Positions 22,186 to 31,765 of a DNA stretch of 64,000 bases are shown here, one piece after another. Numbering within the stretch: position 1 is the stretch's first letter; each line of letters opens with the position of its first letter. Made by a program: the position numbers and the translations under genes. The notes below the pieces were generated by a model that was not told where the DNA came from, did not search any database, and worked only from the letters and a program-made list of their open reading frames with translations. Source of the DNA: Microcella pacifica. GTDB lineage: Bacteria > Actinomycetota > Actinomycetes > Actinomycetales > Microbacteriaceae. The DNA lies in contig NZ_VIKT02000008.1 in assembly GCF_009371975.2 (NCBI RefSeq), positions 56,965 to 120,964 on the forward strand, given 5' to 3'.

Positions 22186-22962
22186 TCAGGCGCGGGCGAG
22201 GGCCTCGTCGGTCGCGAACAGGTAGTTGCGCGTGCCGAGCTCGACGGCGGGGACGCGCGTCCACGTGCCGCCGCGCCACGTGTAGAGGCCGTACTCGGGC
22301 CAGCGCTCGTGGATCGAGGCGACGAACCCGTCAGCGTCGCGGCCGTACCGCGCGAGGTGGCGATCCTCGATCTCGAGCAGCAGGCTCGGCAGGTCGCGAC
22401 TGATCATCTTCGCCGCGCCCTCGATGACCTGCGGCTCGAAGCCCTCGACGTCGACCTTGATGAAGGAGACGGGCCCGATGCGCTCCGCCTCGACCCAGTC
22501 GTCGAGCGCAGCGATCGGCGTGAGCCAGTGGCGCACCATCTCGCGCGCGCCCAGCGGCGCGGCCCCCTCGGTGAGGTGCGCGCGACCGTAGATCGGCAGG
22601 CCGAAGAACAACGGCAGCCTCATGGTGAGCTGGCCCTCCTCGCGCCCGACGGCCGAGGGGTTGACGCTCACGTGCGGTGCACCGAGGATGCGCCGCCAGC
22701 GGCGCAGAGTGCTCTGCTGCCGGGGGTGCGGGTCGAAGGAGTCGACGCGGCCCGCCGAGCCCACGATGTGCGCGAGCGGGATCGTGTACATGCCGTGCGC
22801 GGCGCCCACGTCGATGACGCGGTCGCCCTCCTTGACGAGAGCGCCGAGCCCGCGCAGCTCGGGCTCGGCCCACTTGATGCGGCTCGCGAAGAGCATGACG
22901 TCGTGGCCGAATCTGAGCCGGGACGAGACCCCGCGCGTCTCACGCTGCATGTCGATGACCAT
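22186..22962 (-). CDS. FkbM-family methyltransferase
   Basis: This protein has 258 residues. The SAM-binding motif I is VIDVGAAHGMYTIPLA near 48-63. The FkbM signature SFIKVDVEGFEPQVIEGA lies at about 165-185. FkbM enzymes O-methylate sugars or other hydroxyl groups. GAGGG five bases before the ATG is a good ribosome binding site. It follows ahcY by 32 bases on the same strand. AhcY removes the S-adenosylhomocysteine such enzymes produce, so joint expression is sensible. The substrate is unknown. Confidence 0.88.
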   Translation of the reverse strand: MVIDMQRETRGVSSRLRFGHDVMLFASRIKWAEPELRGLGALVKEGDRVIDVGAAHGMYTIPLAHIVGSAGRVDSFDPHPRQQSTLRRWRRILGAPHVSVNPSAVGREEGQLTMRLPLFFGLPIYGRAHLTEGAAPLGAREMVRHWLTPIAALDDWVEAERIGPVSFIKVDVEGFEPQVIEGAAKMISRDLPSLLLEIEDRHLARYGRDADGFVASIHERWPEYGLYTWRGGTWTRVPAVELGTRNYLFATDEALARA

Positions 22963-22994
22963 CGTTCCCTCGGTTTCCGGCTCTGTCGTCGACT

Positions 22995-24494
<1,500 letters not shown>

Positions 24495-24569
24495 GGTCGC
24501 CATTCTGTCAGGCTCAAGCCGAGCATCCGGTACGAATGTCGCCCCCCGAACCCGCGAGTGTGCCCGCAT

Positions 24570-24623
24570 GTGGCATGTGTGCGCCGCAGTGCGAGCTCAG
24601 TTGCCGCTGGCGAGCACAGTTGC
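24570..24623. repeat. Second copy of the GCAACTGTGC repeat family
   Basis: Two 14-base direct repeats, GCGAGCTCAGTTGC (24591-24604) and GCGAGCACAGTTGC (24610-24623), differ by one base. A related inverted piece GTGGCATGTGTGC precedes them. The core matches the inverted repeat at 20095-20132. It fills the gap between manB and ahcY. Confidence 0.6.
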
Positions 24624-24638
24624 GACGGGGAGGGGCGG

Positions 24639-26069
24639 CTAGGCGCGGATGAGGGCGAGCACCTCGTCGCGAATGGCGACCATGAGCTCGGGCGCCTCCG
24701 CCTCGGCGTTGAGGCGCAGCAGCGGCTCGGTGTTGGAGGGGCGCACGCTGAACCAGTACCACCCGGCGTCGCCGTGGCCCGTGAAGAACAGCCCGTCCAG
24801 CTCGTCGATCTCGGCTCGGCCGTGGAAAGCGTCGACGATGCGCGTGTACGCGGCCGGCACGTCGTCGACGACGGAGTTGATCTCGCCGCTCGCCGTGTAC
24901 GGCGTGAACTCGGCGGCGAGCTGCGAGAGCGGGCCCTCGTACTGACCGTACTGCGCGATGAGGTGCATCGCCGCGAGCATGCCGTTGTCGGCACCCCAGA
25001 AGTCGCGGAAGTAGTAGTGCGCCGAGTGCTCCCCACCGAAGATCGCGCCCGTCTCGGCCATGCGGTCCTTGATGAGCGAGTGCCCGACCTGCGTGCGCAC
25101 GGGGGTGGCGCCGGCGGCGGTGATCGTCTCGGCGACCGACCTGGAGGTGATGAGGTTGTGGATGACGTGGATGCTCGTGCCCTCCTCGCCCGTCGCCTCG
25201 AGCCGCGCCTGCTCGCGCCGGATCTCGCGCAGCGCGACGATCGCGGCGACCGCGCTCGGCGTCACGGGTTGCCCCAGCTCGTCGATGACGAAGCACCGGT
25301 CGGCGTCGCCGTCGAAGGCGAGGCCGAGGTCGGCGCCGTGCTCGAGGACGGCGGCCTGCAGGTCGCGCAGGTTCTCCGGCTCGAGCGGGTTCGCCTCGTG
25401 GTTCGGGAAGGTGCCGTCGAGCTCGAAGTAGAGCGGGATGATCTCGAGCGGGAGCGCCGGCAGGCCCGCGGCTGTGCCCAGCACGGCGGGAACGGTCATC
25501 CCGCCCATGCCGTTGCCGGCATCCACGACGATGCGGAGCGGCCGCACGCCACTGAGGTCGACGAGTTCGCGCAGGTAGGCGGCGTAGTCGGGCAGCACGT
25601 CGCGGTGCGACTCGGTGCCGGGCGACTCGACCGCGGGCACGGCGCCCGCCTCGAGGTAGGCCTGGGCGCGGTCGCGGATGCCGCGCAGCCCGGTGGCGAA
25701 GCTCACGCCCTGCGCGCCGGCGCGGCAGAACTTGATGCCGTTGTAGGTGGCGGGGTTGTGGCTCGCCGTGAACATCGCGCCCGCAGCGGCATAGCGGCCC
25801 GAGGCGAAATAGCTCTCGTCGGTCGAGCAGAGCCCGAGGTGCACGACGGAGGCGCCGCGCGCGGTCGCGCCGCGGGCGAAGGCGGCGACGAACCCGGGCG
25901 AGGAATCGCGCATGTCGTGGCCGACGACGACTTCCTGGCCCGCGAGCCCCAGCTCATCGACGAAGCCGGCACCGAGCGCGTCGACGACCTCGTTGGTGAG
26001 CTGCGTGCCGACGAGCCCGCGAACGTCGTAGGCCTTGATGAACGCGCTGAGGTCGGGCGTGGAGGTCAC
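24639..26069 (-). CDS. manB: Phosphomannomutase/phosphoglucomutase
   Basis: This protein has 476 residues with a GTG start. It moves the phosphate of hexoses between C6 and C1 and supplies mannose-1-phosphate or glucose-1-phosphate for sugar nucleotides. The phospho-serine is Ser103 in FTASHNPATYNG, the metal loop is LAFDGDADRCF, the sugar-binding loop is GGEHSAHYYF, and the phosphate-binding end is RPSNTEPLLR. A TACGCT hexamer six bases before the GTG points to a leaderless mRNA. It matches ManB/PmmA beside the DUF3499 gene in mycobacteria. Confidence 0.95.
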   Translation of the reverse strand: MTSTPDLSAFIKAYDVRGLVGTQLTNEVVDALGAGFVDELGLAGQEVVVGHDMRDSSPGFVAAFARGATARGASVVHLGLCSTDESYFASGRYAAAGAMFTASHNPATYNGIKFCRAGAQGVSFATGLRGIRDRAQAYLEAGAVPAVESPGTESHRDVLPDYAAYLRELVDLSGVRPLRIVVDAGNGMGGMTVPAVLGTAAGLPALPLEIIPLYFELDGTFPNHEANPLEPENLRDLQAAVLEHGADLGLAFDGDADRCFVIDELGQPVTPSAVAAIVALREIRREQARLEATGEEGTSIHVIHNLITSRSVAETITAAGATPVRTQVGHSLIKDRMAETGAIFGGEHSAHYYFRDFWGADNGMLAAMHLIAQYGQYEGPLSQLAAEFTPYTASGEINSVVDDVPAAYTRIVDAFHGRAEIDELDGLFFTGHGDAGWYWFSVRPSNTEPLLRLNAEAEAPELMVAIRDEVLALIRA

Positions 26070-26075
26070 GGCTCC

Positions 26076-26081
26076 AGCGTA
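26076..26081 (-). promoter_or_regulatory. Possible -10 for leaderless manB
   Basis: TACGCT (minus strand) ends six bases before the GTG start at 26069. Confidence 0.45.
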
Positions 26082-26121
26082 GCCGGGCTCGAGGCGAACC
26101 CCGTCGGGGCGGCGCCGCGCC

Positions 26122-26334
26122 TCAGCCGGTCTCGCCGAGCACGCTGTAGCGCACGATCTGCCAGCCGTTGGGGGCCGAGAGGCGCTGGGAGTGCCGCTCG
26201 CACAGGTCGTAGCTGTGCGGCTCAGCCCGCGCGCTGAGCGGGCCGAGCACGGCCATCGAGTCGGCGTAGACGTACGTGAGGGTGCCCGTGGCGGGCTCGC
26301 TGCACGCGACCTTGCTGCACGGGCGACCGTTCAT
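26122..26334 (-). CDS. DUF3499 family small zinc-ribbon-like protein
   Basis: This protein has 70 residues. Two Cys in MNGRPCSKVACSE, and Cys plus His in YDLCERHSQRL, are the family's metal-binding pattern. It is the counterpart of Rv3258c, always found between manB and the zinicin-type gene. The frame is open further upstream, but the family start is MNGRPC. A TATGCT hexamer lies nine bases ahead. The function is unknown. Confidence 0.88.
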   Translation of the reverse strand: MNGRPCSKVACSEPATGTLTYVYADSMAVLGPLSARAEPHSYDLCERHSQRLSAPNGWQIVRYSVLGETG

Positions 26335-26374
26335 GATGAGGCCAGCATAGGCCGGGTGTGCGGCGTCGCGGCGG

Positions 26375-26380
26375 TAGGCT
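26375..26380 (+). promoter_or_regulatory. Possible -10 for a leaderless transcript of the zinicin-type gene
   Basis: TAGGCT ends six bases before the GTG at 26387. It lies back to back with the TATGCT of the divergent DUF3499 gene (26348-26353). Confidence 0.5.
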
Positions 26381-26386
26381 GACCGC

Positions 26387-26818
26387 GTGGCACGAGCGAG
26401 CAGGCAGTACCCGAGCGCGCGCGCCCGGGCTCGGCACGGGCGCGCCGGTCGTTCCGCCCTCACGGGGCCCCATCTGCCGCTCGTGAACACGCGCCGCGAC
26501 CTGTTCGAGTCGACGGTGCGGGCGAGTGCCGACTACCTGGTCGACCTGTGGCCGCACGAGCTCTCGACGCTGTCGATCGAGGTGCTGCCGATGCCCGATC
26601 AGCCCGCGCAGGTGGAGGGCGTGGCCCGCTGGCGGGTCGTGCCGTCGCGCTCCCTCGTGGTGCTCTACCGCATCCCCATCGAGCGCATGAGCCGCCTGCA
26701 CCGCGACGACGACTGGCATCGGCGCCTCATGGTGGAGAGCTGCGTCTTCCGCGCGGTGGGCGAGCTCATCGGCAAGGACCCGTGGGAGCTCGCCCCCGAC
26801 CGCTTCCGCCACTGGTAG
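26387..26818 (+). CDS. Zinicin-like metallopeptidase family protein lacking HExxH
   Basis: This protein has 143 residues. Its Arg-rich N-terminus of about 30 residues is followed by the family core (VRASADYLVDLWPHELSTL to the end). The family is named for an HExxH zinc motif. At the matching place this protein has VESCVFRAVGELIG, with no His pair, so zinc peptidase action is doubtful. The position next to DUF3499 and manB matches Rv3259. It may act as a binding or regulatory protein. Confidence 0.8.
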   Translation: MARASRQYPSARARARHGRAGRSALTGPHLPLVNTRRDLFESTVRASADYLVDLWPHELSTLSIEVLPMPDQPAQVEGVARWRVVPSRSLVVLYRIPIERMSRLHRDDDWHRRLMVESCVFRAVGELIGKDPWELAPDRFRHW

Positions 26819-26840
26819 CGGCGGGCCGGGCTGCGGCGAT

Positions 26841-26861
26841 GGCTGACGGCTGACGGCTGAC
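26841..26861. repeat. Three tandem 7-bp copies between convergent genes
   Basis: The unit ggctgac occurs three times in the 50-base gap between the zinicin-type gene and the DUF5719 gene. No function is apparent. Confidence 0.6.
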
Positions 26862-26868
26862 GGGAAGG

Positions 26869-28263
26869 CTACGGGTAGACGGTCACGGGCTGCGCCGCGA
26901 GCGGCGGGGGCAGGATGCGCGTGCCCGCCATGAGCCCATCACCGCGATAGCTCACGCTCGCGTGCAGTACTCCGTCGGCCGCGAGCCGCACGCCGACGTT
27001 GGCGGCGGTCTCGAGCACGACGCTCTGGCCTGCCGGCACGAGCACCTCGCGGCCGTCGATGGTCGCCGTCACGTCGCCGTCGGGTGCGTACAGGTGCACT
27101 CGGGCGCTCACCCCGCCGGGGGAGGGGGCGACGCTCGTGAGCACCTCCTGGCCCTCCTGCAGGGCGCCGGTCGGCACCCACCACTCGATGTCGAGGCCGC
27201 TCGCGCCACCGGCGGTCGCGCGTCCTGCGACGACGAGCGGCTCGGTCGCGTCGACGACGACGGCCCAGTCGCCGTCGGGCAGGTCGGTGAGGGGCAGGTC
27301 GAGCACGGCTCCCGCGCCGACGGTCGTCGTGATGACCTGCCCGGTGCCGCCGTCAGCCGGGCGGAGGGTGACGGTGACGTCGGAGTCCGTGTCGCCCGGC
27401 ACGAGCATCCGGAGGGTCGTGAGGGCGTCGCCGATGCCGTCGCCGGTGGCCTGCTCGAGGGCGAGCTGACTGCCCACGACGGGCAGTGCGGGAATGACGT
27501 GGCGGGTGGAGGGCCGCTCGAGCGGGGTGACGAGCGCCACCCCGGAGGGGTCGAGACCGCGCACGACGGACTGCTGGAGGTGCGCGGCGATCGACCCGCC
27601 GCTGCTGTCGACGGCGATGACGGGCGAGGCCTCGTCGACGGCGATGCCCGCGAGGGGCAGGATGCGCTGGGTTCCCGCCGCCACGATGATGCCGCTCGTG
27701 CCGGGGGCCTCGAGCAGACCGCGCTCGCCCCACACCCGCAGGTCCACGGTCGCGTCGACCTCGCCCGGGTTGGTGAGCACGATCCAGGTGGTGCGGCCGA
27801 CCTGGGTCGAGCCGCCGACGAGCCAGGCGGTGCGCTCGGCCCTCCCGCACTCGGCGGCGGCGAGGCCGCGCAGGTCGGCGGTGGCTACGCGCGTCGACTC
27901 GGCTGCGGCGACCGCCGTGTCGGGGGCGTCGACCGGCAGGGTCACGGCGACGGGAGCACTCTCGAGCGCGTCGCTGGCCGGCACGGTCGACTCGACGAGG
28001 CCCGTGCCGACGCTGCGGCGCTGCGGCTGCTGCGCGACGGTGAGCTGCGGATCGTCGCCCCGCGGGAGGCCGAGCACTCCCCCCGTGCAGACGACGGTCT
28101 GCGCTGACCGGTCGGGAGTGACCGCGAGACCTGCGGTGTCGGGGGCGAGGTCGGGCACGGGCGCGAGCAGCACGACCGCGCCGAGGGCGACCGCGGCGGC
28201 CGCACCGGCAAGAGCGAGCCCCGCGCGCCAGGTGGCGGCGAGGATGCGCTGGGTCACGGTCAT
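26869..28263 (-). CDS. DUF5719 family secreted or membrane-anchored protein
   Basis: This protein has 464 residues. A signal or anchor segment spans about 12-36 (ATWRAGLALAGAAAAVALGA). The rest is beta-rich and extracytoplasmic, with repeated valine-rich strands, two Cys (VVCTGG and AAECGRA) and no catalytic motif. DUF5719 proteins sit next to the large glycosyltransferase and whiB in Microbacteriaceae. The ATG overlaps the glycosyltransferase stop as ATGA, so the two are co-translated and may act together at the envelope. Confidence 0.85.
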   Translation of the reverse strand: MTVTQRILAATWRAGLALAGAAAAVALGAVVLLAPVPDLAPDTAGLAVTPDRSAQTVVCTGGVLGLPRGDDPQLTVAQQPQRRSVGTGLVESTVPASDALESAPVAVTLPVDAPDTAVAAAESTRVATADLRGLAAAECGRAERTAWLVGGSTQVGRTTWIVLTNPGEVDATVDLRVWGERGLLEAPGTSGIIVAAGTQRILPLAGIAVDEASPVIAVDSSGGSIAAHLQQSVVRGLDPSGVALVTPLERPSTRHVIPALPVVGSQLALEQATGDGIGDALTTLRMLVPGDTDSDVTVTLRPADGGTGQVITTTVGAGAVLDLPLTDLPDGDWAVVVDATEPLVVAGRATAGGASGLDIEWWVPTGALQEGQEVLTSVAPSPGGVSARVHLYAPDGDVTATIDGREVLVPAGQSVVLETAANVGVRLAADGVLHASVSYRGDGLMAGTRILPPPLAAQPVTVYP

Positions 28264-31200
28264 GACCGCCCTCCCGTCGGCGCACCCGAGGGGTCGGCGC
28301 CGAACTCGCTCTCGAACTCGTCGTCGGCCTCGAAGGTGGGGGCCGGCTCGTCGAGCACCGAGTCGGAGCGCGGGCGCCGCGGGCGCAGACTCGTGGGGAT
28401 CGCGAGCAGCAGCGTGAGAGTCAGGATGCCGAGCTGGGTGACGAGGATCGCGCCCGCCCCCGGGCGCTCCGGCGCGAACCCGGCGCGAGCGTCGTCGGCA
28501 GCGCTGTCGGCGGCACTGTCGGCAGCGGCGACGCGCCACAGTCGACCGACCGAGGTGTCGCCGACGGGCTCGAGCTGCGCGGTCGCGTCGAGGGCGGCGC
28601 TCGAGGAGGCGGCCAGAACGGCCGCGTCGTCACCCGTGATGCCTGAGGGCGGCGCGAGCAGCACGAAGCGCACGCCGAGGGCGTCGAGTGTCTCGGTGAC
28701 GTCGCGCCCGCCGGCTGCCGCGAGGTTGGCGACCAGTTCGGCGAGCTGCTCGCGCTCCGCGATCGCGGCGAGCGTCGCCGCTTCGGCGCCGCCCGAGCCG
28801 ACGACGGCCGCGAGGTCTCCCTCACCGCTCGTGCCGGGCAGGCCCGAGCCGAGCAGCGACCGCGTCGTGAGCATCGTGCGCTGCTCGATGAGCGTGAGCC
28901 CGGCGCCGCGGTCGATGCGTGCGGCGAGCCCCGCCTGCGCTGCGTCACCCGCCCCGCTCACCGGAGTGAGCACGAGGGTGCCCTGTGCGGGATCGTCGCC
29001 GGCCTCGGCGGCGACGAGGGCGGGCAGCGTGCGGTCGGGGCTCGGGGCGACGGCGGCCGTGCCCAGCAGTAGCGCACCGAGCACGGGCAGAACGACGGCG
29101 GTGCCGCCGAGAACGGCGAGCAGGCCCGGATACGCGGCGCCGCGCCGCAGTCCGTCGAGGCCGACGACCGCGGCGAGGGTGAGCCCGAGCCAGTAGAGGC
29201 CGAGCGCGGGGGCGACGTCGAGCCCGACGGCGGTGCCGCCCACGGTCACGAGCGCCATGCCGCTCACCGCGAGCGCGGTCAGCAGGCCGGCGGCGGCGAG
29301 GCCCAGCGGCACGAGCCCGCGCCGACCGCGCCGGAGGGCGAGACCGAGCAGGGCGAGCACGGGCAGCACGGTCACAAGCGCCGCGACGACGAGGAGCGCG
29401 ACGATCGGCGGCGTACCCGCGGGCAGGAGCGCCGTGAGCGGCTCGAGCACGAGGCGCAGATCGGGCCAGCCGAGCAGCAGCCCGACGCGAGTCTGCTCGC
29501 CCGTCGCCGACGGCAGACCGGGGTCGGCGAGCAGGCCGAGCGGGGTGCCGCGCAGCACCTGGTCGATGACGAGCGGCGTCCACAGCGCGGCGGCGGGCAC
29601 GATGAGCGTGAGCAGGCGACCGATGCGGCGCGGGTGCAGCACCATCCACGCAACCCACGCGAGCAGCAGCGCGGGCACGAGCGTAGGAGCGGCGGCCGTC
29701 ACGATCGCCGCGCTGAGGCCCGCGACGGCGGCGGCGCTCCACGAGCGCGGGGCGCGCGCGGCGCTCGCGACGAGCGACGGCAGGGCGAGGTGCGCGACCA
29801 CCGCGGCCACACGGCCTTCGGCGAGGCTCACGAGCAGGGTCGGCGAGAGCGCCCACAGCCACGCGGCGACCGCGGCCGGGCCGGCGCGGCGCACGAGGCT
29901 CGCGGCCGCCCACCACGCGGAGAGCCCGGCGAGGGGCACGGCGGCGATCCACAGCACGACGAGCGAGAGGGAGGGCTGCCAGGGCGTGAGTGTGCCGAGC
30001 AGGGCGAGCACGAACGCGAAGGGGTCGGCAGCGGCATCCTCGGTGGCGGTCAAGCCGCCCCAGAGGGTCGCGAGATCCGGTGCCAGGGGCGCGAGCGCGC
30101 CGCCCAGCAGGGCGGGCGCGCCGAACAGGGGCGATGCGGCGATCGCGCCGAGGAGGGCGAGCACGGCCACGATGAGGCCGCCGCCGGGCAGGAAGTCGGG
30201 GCGTGGCGGGCGGTCGTCCTCGCGGGCGCTCAGCAGGGCGTCCTGCGCGATGGCACGGCGGCGGCGCACCTCGTCGCGCGGCATGCGCAGCGGCTCGATC
30301 GCCGCCCAGCCCACCTTCCGGCTCCTCGACAGCCGGGAGCGCGCGCTCGAGACCGCGGTACCGGAGAACGCGACGGCGAGCGCGGCGACGAACTCGCCGA
30401 TCACGAGGGTCGGCCGCTTGCGCAGCAGGTGCAGGATCGAGCGCAGCAGGGCCAGCGGCAGAAGACTCAGCCAGTGCAGCGGCACGGCCGGCAGGGGCGC
30501 GTAGACGAGACGGCGGTGCAGCTGCGCGCGGCGGCGCCAGCGCGCCTCCACGCGCGCCGGCAGGGAAGGCGGGGTGCCGTTGCGGGCGAAGAGCGGCGTG
30601 CTCTCGTGCACGAAGACGCGGGCGTGCGGCACGACGACGATGCGGTGGCCGGCGAGGCGGATGCGCACGCCGAGGTCGAGCGACGCATCCACGTGCGGCA
30701 GAGCCGGGTCGAAGCCTTCCACGTCGTGCCAGGTGGAGCGCCGCACGAGCATGCCGGCTTCGCCGACCGCGAGCACGTCGCTCGTGCGGTCGTGCTGCGC
30801 CTGGTCGAGCTCGCGCTCGGCGAGCGCGATGCCCGCACCGTACGCGGTCATCGTCTCGCCGAACTCGGCGATCATCGTCGGGTGGTCGGCGTCCATCTGC
30901 TTGGGGCCGGCGGCGGCGACGGACGGGGCGATCTCGACGGCGGCGAGCAGGCGCTCGAGCGTGCGGCTGTCGGGCGTCGTGTCGTGGCGCAGCAGCCACA
31001 GCCACTCCTCGACGCCGCCGTAGGGCGAGGAGGTCTGCTCGGGGGCGGGAAGGGCGGCGACGGCGCGGTCGACGAGCTCGCCGAATCCGAGTGCCGCGCC
31101 CGCGGTGACGAACTGGGTCGGGGCGATCGACGCGAGGGCGGCCGTGACCTCGTCGTCGCCGGCGGCGTCGACGACCACGAGATGGTCGGGGTGGCGGGAC

Positions 31201-31283
31201 TGCTCGGTGAGAGCATCCAGTGTCTGCTGCAGCGGTTCGCCGCCTCGGCGGGCGATGAGAACGGCGGTGACGCGCGGTTGCAT
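28260..31283 (-). CDS. Large family 2 glycosyltransferase with many membrane segments
   Basis: This protein has 1007 residues. A GT2 domain covers about 1-240, with the start VTAVLIARRGGEPLQQTL and a later VRIRLAGHRIVVVPHARVFV. About a dozen hydrophobic segments between 380 and 960 follow, ending in an acidic cytoplasmic tail. Such fusions in actinobacteria build cell-wall polysaccharide on lipid carriers. It lies three bases after whiB. The ATG has no strong ribosome binding site and may depend on translation of whiB. The sugar is not predictable. Confidence 0.88.
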   Translation of the reverse strand: MQPRVTAVLIARRGGEPLQQTLDALTEQSRHPDHLVVVDAAGDDEVTAALASIAPTQFVTAGAALGFGELVDRAVAALPAPEQTSSPYGGVEEWLWLLRHDTTPDSRTLERLLAAVEIAPSVAAAGPKQMDADHPTMIAEFGETMTAYGAGIALAERELDQAQHDRTSDVLAVGEAGMLVRRSTWHDVEGFDPALPHVDASLDLGVRIRLAGHRIVVVPHARVFVHESTPLFARNGTPPSLPARVEARWRRRAQLHRRLVYAPLPAVPLHWLSLLPLALLRSILHLLRKRPTLVIGEFVAALAVAFSGTAVSSARSRLSRSRKVGWAAIEPLRMPRDEVRRRRAIAQDALLSAREDDRPPRPDFLPGGGLIVAVLALLGAIAASPLFGAPALLGGALAPLAPDLATLWGGLTATEDAAADPFAFVLALLGTLTPWQPSLSLVVLWIAAVPLAGLSAWWAAASLVRRAGPAAVAAWLWALSPTLLVSLAEGRVAAVVAHLALPSLVASAARAPRSWSAAAVAGLSAAIVTAAAPTLVPALLLAWVAWMVLHPRRIGRLLTLIVPAAALWTPLVIDQVLRGTPLGLLADPGLPSATGEQTRVGLLLGWPDLRLVLEPLTALLPAGTPPIVALLVVAALVTVLPVLALLGLALRRGRRGLVPLGLAAAGLLTALAVSGMALVTVGGTAVGLDVAPALGLYWLGLTLAAVVGLDGLRRGAAYPGLLAVLGGTAVVLPVLGALLLGTAAVAPSPDRTLPALVAAEAGDDPAQGTLVLTPVSGAGDAAQAGLAARIDRGAGLTLIEQRTMLTTRSLLGSGLPGTSGEGDLAAVVGSGGAEAATLAAIAEREQLAELVANLAAAGGRDVTETLDALGVRFVLLAPPSGITGDDAAVLAASSSAALDATAQLEPVGDTSVGRLWRVAAADSAADSAADDARAGFAPERPGAGAILVTQLGILTLTLLLAIPTSLRPRRPRSDSVLDEPAPTFEADDEFESEFGADPSGAPTGGRS

Positions 31284-31286
31284 TCC

Positions 31287-31607
31287 TTAGGCGCGGCGTC
31301 GAAGCTTGCGGCGCTCCCGCTCGGAGAGCCCGCCCCAGATGCCGAAGCGCTCGTCGTTCTGCAGGGCGTACTCGAGGCACTCAGAGCGCACCTCGCACGT
31401 TGTGCAGATCTTCTTCGCGTCGCGGGTCGAGCCGCCCTTCTCGGGGAAGAACGCTTCGGGGTCGGTCTGCGCGCACAGCGCGTCGGCCTGCCAGGCGAGG
31501 GCGCTGTCGTCATCGTCGGTGTCGCGCGCGCGCCGCACCCCGGGCACTCCCAGTCGAACCGGGTCGACGAACCAGTCGCCGGGTACCGTGTTGCGGTATT
31601 TGCTCAT
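31287..31607 (-). CDS. whiB: WhiB-family iron-sulfur transcription regulator
   Basis: This protein has 106 residues. Four cysteines (in ALCAQT, CTTC and SECLEY) hold the 4Fe-4S cluster. The GIWGGLSERERRKLRRR segment is the turn and basic DNA-binding part. Length and neighbours match WhiB2/WhmD, which governs septation and cell division. AGGGCAG lies six bases before the ATG, and a well-formed promoter stands about 50 bases upstream. The glycosyltransferase and DUF5719 genes follow and are probably in the same operon. Confidence 0.93.
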   Translation of the reverse strand: MSKYRNTVPGDWFVDPVRLGVPGVRRARDTDDDDSALAWQADALCAQTDPEAFFPEKGGSTRDAKKICTTCEVRSECLEYALQNDERFGIWGGLSERERRKLRRRA

Positions 31608-31657
31608 GTGATGCTGCCCTCCCCCGTCACGTGGCGGACTCTGCCGCGTGTGCCCTA

Positions 31658-31686
31658 ATTACACTCGTGTCATTCGCTCGCGTCAA
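31658..31686 (-). promoter_or_regulatory. Promoter of whiB
   Basis: On the minus strand TTGACG (31686-31681) and TGTAAT (31663-31658) are 17 bases apart, close to the sigma-70 consensus. Transcription would begin near 31651, giving a leader of about 44 bases. Confidence 0.65.
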
Positions 31687-31765
31687 GTCGCGGGATAGTA
31701 AAAGGTTCGACTGAGTATTCAGGGTTGCGACGCGCCGGGAAAAGTGCAAGCGCGGCGAGGGATGC

